DNA from: SW-4-43-9 sp047617985
Lineage (GTDB): Archaea; Nanohalarchaeota; Nanosalinia; Nanosalinales; Nanosalinaceae
Direction: 5' to 3'
Length of the DNA stretch: 41,859 bases
NCBI GenBank assembly: GCA_047617985.1
Contig: JBLGBS010000004.1
Coordinates: 1-41,859, forward strand
Shown: one piece after another, positions 1 to 7,478 of the stretch
Position numbering within the stretch: the stretch's first letter is position 1
Layout: each line of letters begins with the position of its first letter
Position numbers and translations under genes: made by a program
Notes under the pieces: generated by a model
Told to the model about the DNA's origin: nothing
The model's database searches: none
Seen by the model: the letters and a program-made list of their open reading frames with translations, nothing else

Positions 1-2335
1 CCTGACTATCACTACCAAAACGAGCAGTATAATCTTGGCTGGACTCAGCATTATTACCTAACGCCATTGCACCAGTCCCAGTAGCTCGAGAGAAAGAGCC
101 TAGAGCCACAGAAAGGCTTCCATCTGCTTCAGTTCCATACCCTAATGCAATTGACTCACTTTCGGTAGTTTCAGCAAGATTTCCTATAGCAACACCATCA
201 TTCAAAACAGTACGAGCTTGACTACCGATAGCCACAGAACTAGCTCCCGAAGCATCCACATCCCTACCAATAGCAACCGAAGGATAGAACGACGATCCGG
301 CAGTCGAAGAATTACTACCAATCGCAACAGAATACTCATTATCCGCCGAAGTATCACCATCACCGATAGCTATTCCATTCGGCATTTCAACACCCTCATG
401 AACCGTCAAATTACCAGTAACATTAACATCCAAACGCTCATCACCAAGATTACCAAAAGTAGCCTCATACTCGTTAGGAGCATTTGCTCTATCCCCAATA
501 GCGACAGCTCCCAAGGTGGAGGCATGACTGAGTGAACCTAGCGCCACTGCATTATTTCCCGTTACTAGGCTCTCTGAACCGATAGCTATTGAACGGTCAA
601 CGTCAGTAGCAGAGCTCTTGTAACCTAAAGCCAATGTACCCCATTCTCCGTAAATTGATGTGCCTGCGGAGGCCTGATCGCCGATCGCTAAAGCCCTACT
701 ATTAGTTCCTGAAACAGCGTATGCACTTCCAGAAGCACTTGATCCCTTTCCTATGGCGATGTCAGTTGCAAGATTGGTGGATGTACTAGCCCCGCCCATA
801 CTCAGCCCAGCCGAATCGCCAAACTCTATAGTCTGATTTGCGACATTACCAGCCGCTAAAGTCTCACTTAAATTCTCAACCGTCTGATCACTGGAAATAC
901 TGTTACAAGCATAACTACCATTCGGATAAACCGTCTTCACAGCCTCAGAATCACCACACTTATCTTGATCGAAGAAATTCTCAATATCACCATCCTTCAA
1001 ATCCAAGTCTTCACCGTGAATAGTAGCATTACCAGTAACATTAACATCCAGTTCCTGACCCTGAAGGTTGCCGAAAGTAGCTTCGTTGGAGTTCGGAGCT
1101 CTTGAATTGTTTCCTATTGCTATAGCGCCGTCTGCAGATGTTTCCGCACTATCACCTATAGCTATAGATTCTTTATCCGGTGCTTGTGCTCTTATACCTA
1201 ATGCTATGGCCCCACTGGAAAGAGAACCGGTATCAGTGAACTTTCCAAAAGCTATAGAACCTGTTCCTCTAGCAACTGAGGAATCTCCAGCTGAAATTGA
1301 ACCTGAATCGAATGCATCGGAAGAATAACCAAAGGCCAATGAATCAGCACCTTCTGCATTAGATGCTCCTCCTAATGCAACAGCAGCACTTCCTGTTGAT
1401 TCCGCTCCTTTACCTACCGCCACACTATCTCCAAAAGCACCAGTACTGGAAGTATCTGAATCACCAATAGCAATTGGCGTTGAGAACTCAATCGTCTGAT
1501 TCGCAACATTACCAGCAGCTAAAGTCTCAGACAGGTTCTCAACTGTTTGATCAGTACTGATCGAATTACAGGCATAACTACCATTCGGATAAACCGTCTT
1601 AACCGCCTCATCCGAACCACACCGATCCTGATCAAAGAAGCCCTCCAAGTTTGAGACGCCAGTGATGTTGTTAGATGAGAGATCGAGTTTACCTCCCTCA
1701 ATATCAACAAAAGTATCAGGAGAAGAGGTTCCGAGCCCAATGCGTGAAGTATGCTGGCTACCTATATATACACTACCCTTACCTCCCCCATTAGCATCTG
1801 AACCTCCATCAACCAGTATATTTCCACCCTTGGCAACAACTCCTGAATCCTGACCTTCTAAAATAAGATCGTAACTGCCTGCAGCACCCCCTATGCTAAT
1901 CGCTCTGTCATTGCCATTCAAGGCTATATCTCCGTGAACATCCACAGCTTGATCAAGAGAACCACCTTCAGGATTAACATCGAAGCCCCCATAATTATCA
2001 AAACTGGTTCCAGATGATCCAATATTGGTAATGTTATTTTCACTCATATCTATGCTCTGGTTCGCAACATTTCCTTCGGCAAGTACTTCGGAAAGGTTCT
2101 GTTTTTCTAGGTCGGGAATGTCGACACAGCTATACGAACCGTTTGAGTAAACCTGGGCGACAGCTGAATCCTGACCACATGCGGAGTCGAAGAAGTTTTT
2201 GATTTCGTTCGGGTTGGTTATATTGTTGTCTTGTAGGTTGATGTTGGAGTTGTAGAGGTTGAGGCCGGACTGTGCGGTTACTGTGGTTATTGAGATCAGT
2301 AGTGCTGAGAGCAGAATAAACCCTTTTTTGTCCAT
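1..2335 (-). CDS. Secreted YadA-head-like repeat surface protein, 3' part beyond window edge
   Basis: I read this frame codon by codon: it stays open for 778 codons from the ATG at 2335 to the left edge, so the C-terminus and any anchor are missing. It starts with a signal peptide (MDKKGFILLSALLISITTVTA). Residues 48-97, 233-284 and 454-505 are three copies of one block (FFD..CG...AV..VY.NGSY.C...L.E.LA.GNVANQ.I). The last two copies are nearly identical. Each of these two is followed by long runs of a left-handed-roll repeat, AxAxGxxSxAxG (for example SVAIGSNS, AVALGSLS), ending in A-T-F-G-N-L then LDVNVTGN. That repeat is the signature of YadA/Hep_Hag heads of trimeric adhesins. Asn-X-Ser/Thr sequons are frequent, as in glycosylated archaeal surface proteins. 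A role in attachment, perhaps to a host cell, is inference. The fold call is fairly secure; the function is not. Confidence 0.85.
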   Translation of the reverse strand, partial: MDKKGFILLSALLISITTVTAQSGLNLYNSNINLQDNNITNPNEIKNFFDSACGQDSAVAQVYSNGSYSCVDIPDLEKQNLSEVLAEGNVANQSIDMSENNITNIGSSGTSFDNYGGFDVNPEGGSLDQAVDVHGDIALNGNDRAISIGGAAGSYDLILEGQDSGVVAKGGNILVDGGSDANGGGKGSVYIGSQHTSRIGLGTSSPDTFVDIEGGKLDLSSNNITGVSNLEGFFDQDRCGSDEAVKTVYPNGSYACNSISTDQTVENLSETLAAGNVANQTIEFSTPIAIGDSDTSSTGAFGDSVAVGKGAESTGSAAVALGGASNAEGADSLAFGYSSDAFDSGSISAGDSSVARGTGSIAFGKFTDTGSLSSGAIALGIRAQAPDKESIAIGDSAETSADGAIAIGNNSRAPNSNEATFGNLQGQELDVNVTGNATIHGEDLDLKDGDIENFFDQDKCGDSEAVKTVYPNGSYACNSISSDQTVENLSETLAAGNVANQTIEFGDSAGLSMGGASTSTNLATDIAIGKGSSASGSAYAVSGTNSRALAIGDQASAGTSIYGEWGTLALGYKSSATDVDRSIAIGSESLVTGNNAVALGSLSHASTLGAVAIGDRANAPNEYEATFGNLGDERLDVNVTGNLTVHEGVEMPNGIAIGDGDTSADNEYSVAIGSNSSTAGSSFYPSVAIGRDVDASGASSVAIGSQARTVLNDGVAIGNLAETTESESIALGYGTEADGSLSVALGSFSRATGTGAMALGNNAESSQDYTARFGSDSQ
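821..976 (-). repeat. 156-bp direct repeat, copy 3 of the FFD-CG-GNVANQ block
   Basis: Encodes residues 454-505 of the YadA-like protein. It is nearly identical in protein sequence and close in DNA to 1484-1639. Both are exactly 52 codons, so this looks like an intragenic module duplication. Confidence 0.85.
1484..1639 (-). repeat. 156-bp direct repeat, copy 2 of the FFD-CG-GNVANQ block
   Basis: Encodes residues 233-284. The partner copy is at 821-976; a diverged 150-bp copy is at 2045-2194 (residues 48-97). Each copy keeps two cysteines (in CG and SYAC), which may form a disulfide. Confidence 0.85.
2045..2194 (-). repeat. Diverged first copy of the FFD-CG-GNVANQ block (150 bp)
   Basis: Encodes residues 48-97. 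It keeps FFD, CG, NGSYSC and GNVANQ but is two codons shorter and clearly diverged from the other two copies. The later copies therefore probably arose by a more recent duplication. Confidence 0.75.
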
Positions 2336-2366
2336 GATATACCTATTATAACCTGTTTGAAGCTGG

Positions 2367-2372
2367 TTTAAA
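2367..2372 (+). promoter_or_regulatory. TATA-like box for the CARDB-type secreted protein
   Basis: TTTAAA lies 56-61 nt before the GTG at 2428. An archaeal start site about 25 nt downstream would fall near 2396. That is after the GTG at 2389, so 2428 is favoured as the translation start. Confidence 0.45.
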
Positions 2373-2427
2373 TCAATTTTCGATTACAGTGAGTTGTTAT
2401 TTTAATTTCGAGGCACAACTAGGGATC

Positions 2428-3726
2428 GTGGAGCGGAAACTGTTTGTCTTACTGATTCTGGTATTTGTATCGACTGTTTCAGCGGTAGAGGTAGGGCCGG
2501 GAACCGAGATCCGCCAGCATGAGAACAATGTTGATATCAATTTCTCCCAGAAGATAAACTTTTCCTACATCAATATTTACCCGGATAGAACCGATTTCGA
2601 GGGTTCGAACTTTACAGTTGAACCTGAAAACGAGGCAGATTTAATTATGGATTCGTACGACAGTCAGGCAAACTTACAGGAGTTTGTCTCCAATTTTTCA
2701 GTTACAGCTCCTTCACAACAAGAAATCAATTTTTCAGTTGGAGACCTCCCTTCCAATCTTTTCTACGAGGCTTTTAACCCGGATACGGATGAAAGGTTCT
2801 TCATAGGTTACACAGATCAGAATGACAACTTCAACTTTTCATTTGACAGTCTGAGTGAAGAAGTCAAAGTATTGAACTACGGGAAGAAAGGGGTTGGTGT
2901 AACAGATGTAGGGTTTAATGACACTGATCCTGTGGAGGACAGGGATATAGAGGTGCAGTACAGTCTGGAGAATCTTGGGAAGATTGATTCGGAAGATCCT
3001 AACATGACTATGGATGTTGACACCTATAACGGGACGCAGTGGGTCGATCAAAGTTTCGATTCAAAAGATGAGATAATACAGAAAAACACACAGAACCAGA
3101 GAGACTTTATCTGGAGTCCTGCACCCGGGCCTTTCAGGTTCAACATCACAGCCGACCCCAATGATAATATCAAGGAGACTGACGAAACCGATAACTCCGC
3201 AGTCGATTTACTGGACGTCTCGAGCTACCAGACTTTCTACGGTGGAACCGACTTAACTTTAAGACTCGGCGCACAGGAAGACGATCTCAGGGTTTTCAAC
3301 CAGCAGATAGCGAAAGGTAATCTCCACTTTGCGGACGCTGACTCAAATATAATGTTCACAGATCTTGAACCTGTAACCAGTAATTTCCAGGAAGCCGACA
3401 ACGCATTAAACATGAGAGGACACAACGACTCGATACAAGAAGAGTTCGCTCCGAATCGGAATATGACTTTCAATATCGCGGGAGAAGAAAAAACAGCGCC
3501 GGTCATAAACTCTTCAAGCAACGGCAACTTCAAAACCGGGATTTTCTACGACTCAAGCAGTGGAACACCCTTTGATGGTTCTCAGCCTGTAGTATTTGTA
3601 ACTGAGATTAAAGACTCGACACAGGGAGAGCACGGTATCTACGACTACGAGGCGAAGATCCCGGCGCTTCTGAGAGAGCAGAAAGAAGGTGTCGATAAAA
3701 TAGATATCTACGCGGAGATAGAGTAG
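2428..3726 (+). CDS. Secreted CARDB-type beta-sandwich protein
   Basis: I chose the GTG at 2428 because MERKLFVLLILVFVSTVSA is a clean signal peptide, AGGG precedes it, and the TATA-like box at 2367 would start the mRNA downstream of the longer GTG at 2389. The mature protein is about 414 residues and rich in Asn-X-Ser/Thr sequons. Residues about 150-262 resemble a CARDB/APHP Ig-like domain: GVTDVGFN, then a paired-strand region, then the typical ending DPNDNIKETDETDNS. The rest (residues 20-150 and 265-432) is beta-rich and not recognised. There is no C-terminal membrane segment, so it is released or held by other surface proteins. It is divergent from the YadA-like gene (about 90 nt between starts) and lies upstream of the MoxR operon. 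The start is uncertain by 13 codons. Confidence 0.75.
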   Translation: MERKLFVLLILVFVSTVSAVEVGPGTEIRQHENNVDINFSQKINFSYINIYPDRTDFEGSNFTVEPENEADLIMDSYDSQANLQEFVSNFSVTAPSQQEINFSVGDLPSNLFYEAFNPDTDERFFIGYTDQNDNFNFSFDSLSEEVKVLNYGKKGVGVTDVGFNDTDPVEDRDIEVQYSLENLGKIDSEDPNMTMDVDTYNGTQWVDQSFDSKDEIIQKNTQNQRDFIWSPAPGPFRFNITADPNDNIKETDETDNSAVDLLDVSSYQTFYGGTDLTLRLGAQEDDLRVFNQQIAKGNLHFADADSNIMFTDLEPVTSNFQEADNALNMRGHNDSIQEEFAPNRNMTFNIAGEEKTAPVINSSSNGNFKTGIFYDSSSGTPFDGSQPVVFVTEIKDSTQGEHGIYDYEAKIPALLREQKEGVDKIDIYAEIE

Positions 3727-3765
3727 CGTGGTTTTAAGTCGGAAGATCAACAAATAGATAGTACT

Positions 3766-4800
3766 GTGGAAGATATACCGGAAGAGCTTAAACCTGAAGA
3801 GAATAGAAGCCCTGAAAGCGGAATTGAGCAGGATGTAGAGAAGTACAGTCAGAGGATGCAGGAGATCCAAGACGAGGTTAACGAGGTTATACAGGGCCAA
3901 AACGATGTAGTTGAGCAGGTTTTGATCGCACTGATGTGTGACGGAAATATTCTGCTTGAAGGAGTTCCCGGGCTCGGCAAATCTTTACTTGTAGAGACTT
4001 TCTCAAAAACAGTCTCCGACACCGATTTCAACAGGATACAGTTTGTACCGGATATGCTTCCATCCGATATTCTAGGGCAGAGAGTTTACAGTCAGAAAAA
4101 GGGTGAGTTCAATGTTAACAAAGGACCTGTTTTCTCAAACTTTCTGTTAGCTGACGAAATTAACCGTGCACCGCCAAAGACACAGGCAGCTATGATGGAG
4201 GTTATGCAGGAGAAAAAGGTTTCGATCGCAAAGGAGGAGTACGAGCTTGACAGACCTTTCCTTGTTTTAGCAACGCAGAACCCTTTAGAGCAGAAAGGAA
4301 CCTATCCTCTCCCGGAAGCTATTATAGACCGTTTCTTCATGAAGATAAACCTGGATTACCCGGAACCGGACAACGAAGCTGAAATACTGAAGAACAACAG
4401 CATCAGAGACAGGGATCTGAAGGAAGGTATCAACCCTGAAATATCCAGAGAGGAGATAATTGAAGTCCAGGAGCTTGTCAGAGATATCTATATCTCGGAC
4501 GAAGTCTACCTGTATATAGTATCGCTTGTAAATGCTCTGAGAGGTAATATAGACAAAAAGATAGAAATGATGAAGTATGTGGAGGCAGGGCCATCCCCAA
4601 GAGCTTCTATCTGGCTTACTTTAGGTGCTTCCGCGAAAGCTTTAATGGATAACCGCACATTTGTCAAACCTTCTGATGTCAAGAGCATCGCTCCACCGGT
4701 TTTAAGGCATAGAATCAATCTGAACTACGAGGGCGAAATTAAAGATATCGACTCGAACGACGTGGTGGAGAGCGTGCTCAACTTCGTTGAATCTGTATGA
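3766..4800 (+). CDS. MoxR-family AAA+ ATPase
   Basis: 344 residues, the usual MoxR size. After a charged N-terminal extension of about 45 residues come Walker A (GVPGLGKS, about 67-74), the MoxR strand FVPDMLPSDILG, Walker B (LLADEINRAPPKTQAAMMEVMQE, D-E near 130), sensor 1 with ATQNPLEQKGTYPLPEA, an arginine finger in IIDRF, and the lid domain with GPSPRA near residue 270. MoxR ATPases act as chaperones that mature or activate VWA-domain partners. Here the partners are presumably the next two genes: DUF58 overlaps by 4 nt (ATGA at 4797) and the BatA-like gene follows. The start is a GTG; a TTTTAAG box about 33 nt upstream is compatible with a very short leader. The substrate is unknown; surface proteins on both sides are plausible clients. 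Confidence 0.93.
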   Translation: MEDIPEELKPEENRSPESGIEQDVEKYSQRMQEIQDEVNEVIQGQNDVVEQVLIALMCDGNILLEGVPGLGKSLLVETFSKTVSDTDFNRIQFVPDMLPSDILGQRVYSQKKGEFNVNKGPVFSNFLLADEINRAPPKTQAAMMEVMQEKKVSIAKEEYELDRPFLVLATQNPLEQKGTYPLPEAIIDRFFMKINLDYPEPDNEAEILKNNSIRDRDLKEGINPEISREEIIEVQELVRDIYISDEVYLYIVSLVNALRGNIDKKIEMMKYVEAGPSPRASIWLTLGASAKALMDNRTFVKPSDVKSIAPPVLRHRINLNYEGEIKDIDSNDVVESVLNFVESV

Positions 4801-5678
4801 CCACCAGAACCCTTGAGAAGGAAGAAGTGTTCGAGGAGGCATGTATAAATGCCAACAGACTGATCAACGAACTGAAACTGCTTCTGGTTTACCGGGATAT
4901 TGTAACCGGGGAAGGACTGGAGTTCGACCGTTTGAGAGAGTACGTCCCTGGTGACAGCGCAAAAATGATTGACTGGAACTCTCTCGCAAGAACACAGGAT
5001 CTATACACCAAGGTTTTCAAAGAGGAGAGACTTCTAGACGTCGAGCTAATATTCGACACTTCTGATTCGATGGCGACCGGCTCCACAGAACTGCTCAAAA
5101 ATGAGCAGGCCTCCCTCGTCGCCACAACCTTAGCCCGGACAGCGGTTAAAGCCGAAGACAGCGTCGGGCTGACAACTTTCTCCGAAACCTCCAAACCGAG
5201 AATCGACTCCTCGAACAGCGAGCACGCACCAATGAGGATCGCCGAAATCCTTACTGAAGACATCTACGGAGGTAAAACAGACTGGAGCAGTGTTTCCGAG
5301 GATTTAATGAAGAACAAAAGCCAGGACAGCTTCGTATTCATAGTATCGGATTTTATACCGCACAACGACGAGCTTAAAGCATTCATAAAGGAAACAGCGA
5401 AGTACTTTAGGGGGTCAATCTTCTTCATGGTTCGAGACCCTCTGGACTCGAAACTACCTGAAGGTGTAGGAAGAGCATACATCACAGATCCGGCGACAGG
5501 CGAGAAAACACTGGTGGACGTCGACAAGATAAGAGACAGCTACAACAAGAAAGCCCGGGAAAGAGAGGAAGAGCTCAGAAACATTGCGGAGGCTTCAGGA
5601 GGCATGTTTTTCAAAACCTACACAGATCAGGACTTCACAACCGAGTTCGCACGGTTCCTGGATAGAAGGGTGAAGTAG
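4797..5678 (+). CDS. DUF58 protein with VWA-like fold
   Basis: 293 residues. The DUF58 signature is clear at 42-75: EFDRLREYVPGD, then IDWNSLAR, then a basic stretch before KVFKEE. A VWA-type MIDAS follows as D87-T-S-D-S91, with a later conserved Asp in IVSDF. DUF58 proteins are the standard partners of MoxR ATPases and usually act at the inner face of the membrane; this one has no membrane segment. Its ATG overlaps the moxR stop (ATGA), so translation is probably coupled, and the BatA-like gene begins 2 nt after its stop. Together they form a compact three-gene MoxR-DUF58-VWA operon. The molecular target is unknown. Confidence 0.92.
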   Translation: MTTRTLEKEEVFEEACINANRLINELKLLLVYRDIVTGEGLEFDRLREYVPGDSAKMIDWNSLARTQDLYTKVFKEERLLDVELIFDTSDSMATGSTELLKNEQASLVATTLARTAVKAEDSVGLTTFSETSKPRIDSSNSEHAPMRIAEILTEDIYGGKTDWSSVSEDLMKNKSQDSFVFIVSDFIPHNDELKAFIKETAKYFRGSIFFMVRDPLDSKLPEGVGRAYITDPATGEKTLVDVDKIRDSYNKKAREREEELRNIAEASGGMFFKTYTDQDFTTEFARFLDRRVK

Positions 5679-5680
5679 GG

Positions 5681-6664
5681 ATGGAGCTAACCTTTATGAG
5701 CCACACTCTGATCTTCGACCTACCTCCGGAAAATATCGCGATGCTGGCTGCTCTATGGGTTTTAACCTTCGGTTCGTACTTCTACCTCCGGAAGATGAGA
5801 ACGGAGAGGATGACACAGCTTGGAAACTTCGAGACATTGAAAGAAGTTCACGGCCACAAAACCTCGGCAAGCCCAGCAGTGCTTGGAATGAAACTCGTCA
5901 TCGTTACACTGTTATTCCTCGCGGCTACAGGAGCGGTCGAATACCAGTCCAGCTTCCCGGTTCAGAACACAGACTACGTTATAGCGGTAGACACCTCTCC
6001 CTCAATGAGCACTCCCGACTACGAGCCGGACAGACTTGGTTTCACAAAGCAGATACTTTCAGACTACATACAGAGAATGCCGGGGGAGTCGGAGAAAACC
6101 GTCGTCGAGTTCTCGGGAACAGTTACCGTTGAATCATCGGAAACCGAGGACAGTGAGCAGACACTGGATGCTTTAAACCGTCTTGAGCCCGACCTGGAGA
6201 ATCCAGGTACATCTCTAGCCTCAGCGCTGGAGATAAGCGTTGAAACACTCCAGGAATCAGAGAAAGACAGAAAGGTTATACTTGTGACCGACGGGCACAC
6301 AAGTTCCCAGAACGAGATATCAGAGGTAACAGAGCAGGCAGAGCAGGAAAACGTGGAGATCAATATAGTCGCACTGGAGCAGAAGAGAGGGCTGGAAGAT
6401 CTCTACGACGAACTTGGAGAAAATATAACCGGAGATCCCAGCAACTCCACCGGAGGAAGCTTCACAGGGCTGAGACAGGTATCTGAGAGAACCGGAGGAG
6501 AGTACCTACCTGTTTACAGCCAGGAAAGCTTTGACTTAGCGGTCAAAAATATCGTTATAGAGCAGGAACAGCTGGGACTGAACTCCGACTACGTCATAAT
6601 GATATTCATATCTATGCTTGTAATCACCGAGATATGGGTTTACAGTCGGTATGGCGCGATCTGA
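5681..6664 (+). CDS. Membrane-anchored VWA protein, BatA/BatB-like
   Basis: 327 residues. Two membrane segments at about 18-36 and 69-86 precede a VWA domain whose MIDAS is D104-T-S-P-S108, with the MIDAS threonine in PGTSLASAL and the Asp in VILVTDGH. A third membrane segment lies at about 302-322, close to the C-terminus. This is the BatA/BatB layout. The start at 5681 follows GGGTGA and sits 2 nt after the DUF58 stop; an internal ATG six codons in is possible. It probably presents a metal-dependent binding face, and the MoxR/DUF58 pair may load or remodel its complexes. The surface-protein genes around it suggest a cell-envelope role, which is inference. Confidence 0.9.
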   Translation: MELTFMSHTLIFDLPPENIAMLAALWVLTFGSYFYLRKMRTERMTQLGNFETLKEVHGHKTSASPAVLGMKLVIVTLLFLAATGAVEYQSSFPVQNTDYVIAVDTSPSMSTPDYEPDRLGFTKQILSDYIQRMPGESEKTVVEFSGTVTVESSETEDSEQTLDALNRLEPDLENPGTSLASALEISVETLQESEKDRKVILVTDGHTSSQNEISEVTEQAEQENVEINIVALEQKRGLEDLYDELGENITGDPSNSTGGSFTGLRQVSERTGGEYLPVYSQESFDLAVKNIVIEQEQLGLNSDYVIMIFISMLVITEIWVYSRYGAI

Positions 6665-6688
6665 AAACCGGAAACAGAAATCTAAAGC

Positions 6689-6697
6689 TTTTAAATA
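6689..6697 (+). promoter_or_regulatory. TATA box for the 6723 secreted protein
   Basis: TTTTAAATA is centred about 29 nt before the ATG at 6723, the distance expected for a leaderless or near-leaderless archaeal transcript. This gene therefore probably has its own promoter, separate from the MoxR operon. Confidence 0.6.
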
Positions 6698-6722
6698 AGC
6701 TTCGACAATTGTCACTTAGCCA

Positions 6723-7403
6723 ATGAATTTAAGACATTTCGCGGTCGGCGTATCCATTCTTTTCATGATAGGAGCTGTTTCAGCTCAGACACCTGCAGGA
6801 GTCACAACAAGCAACGCAAACGAAACTATCAACACCGGCGACCCAGGAAATGTAACTACTGAAGCAGGAGCTGTTTCACAGGTAGATATAAGCCAGGACA
6901 CTCTCACCGAGAAATGGGCTGGTTTCTACGGAACAGTATCAGGTAACCTTGTTCTCGGAGACGCATCCGGAAATAACTTCTACAGCTGGACAGCGAACGA
7001 CTTCAGCTCCTCAAAAGTTATCGCAGTTCCAGGAGGAAGCGAAGCTCCCTCAGCGATTGCATCAGTCAGCGATCCAAACACCTTTCTAGGAACAGGATTT
7101 GACACAGGAACTGACGATGCAGCAAACACATACAACTACACAGGGACGGTTTCCCTAAGCGGTAATTCAGCAAGCAACACCGCGCTGGCCAAGACATACG
7201 ATCAGAACGGTCAATCATTCTTCGATACATACCTGGTCGAAAACACAAACGATGGTTCAACCGACGCACCCGCATATATTGCTCAGGGAGTATCCGAGCA
7301 GACAGGATTCGACGGCGAGACCAGTGTTAACTACCAGATGATTGTCGGAGTCGGAGAGGACTCAAGCGAGGAAAGATTCGAGTTCTACCTCGAACTTGGA
7401 TAA
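6723..7403 (+). CDS. Secreted protein with W-x-G-F-Y-G-x-V-S-G domain
   Basis: 226 residues. A signal peptide ends after AVSA (residue 21). A motif W65-AGFYGTVSGNLVLGD and an aromatic YSW near 88 follow, and the protein ends in GFDGETSVNYQMIVGV then FYLELG. The protein encoded at 13629-14225 on the other strand shares this layout (W-TGVYGQVSG, YEWD, GFDGSDINYQVM, VWVELAED), so the two are paralogues. The large protein at 11335-13590 carries a related W-IGISGDV motif near its N-terminus. No catalytic residues are visible and there is no C-terminal anchor. Ser/Thr/Asn-rich and acidic, it is probably an exported beta-sandwich surface protein. I recognise the recurring motif but know no assigned function. 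Confidence 0.8.
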   Translation: MNLRHFAVGVSILFMIGAVSAQTPAGVTTSNANETINTGDPGNVTTEAGAVSQVDISQDTLTEKWAGFYGTVSGNLVLGDASGNNFYSWTANDFSSSKVIAVPGGSEAPSAIASVSDPNTFLGTGFDTGTDDAANTYNYTGTVSLSGNSASNTALAKTYDQNGQSFFDTYLVENTNDGSTDAPAYIAQGVSEQTGFDGETSVNYQMIVGVGEDSSEERFEFYLELG

Positions 7404-7478
7404 TCTAATCCCGAGTTTGCAGGTCGGAAGACATATCTAATCGTCACTTATTAATAACTAGTCTCTAAAACGTTCCAC

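Noticed and set aside
218..1853. Several plus-strand open frames within the first 1.9 kb
   Set aside because: They lie over the long minus-strand repeat gene and have basic, low-complexity products unlike the acidic proteome; they are shadows.
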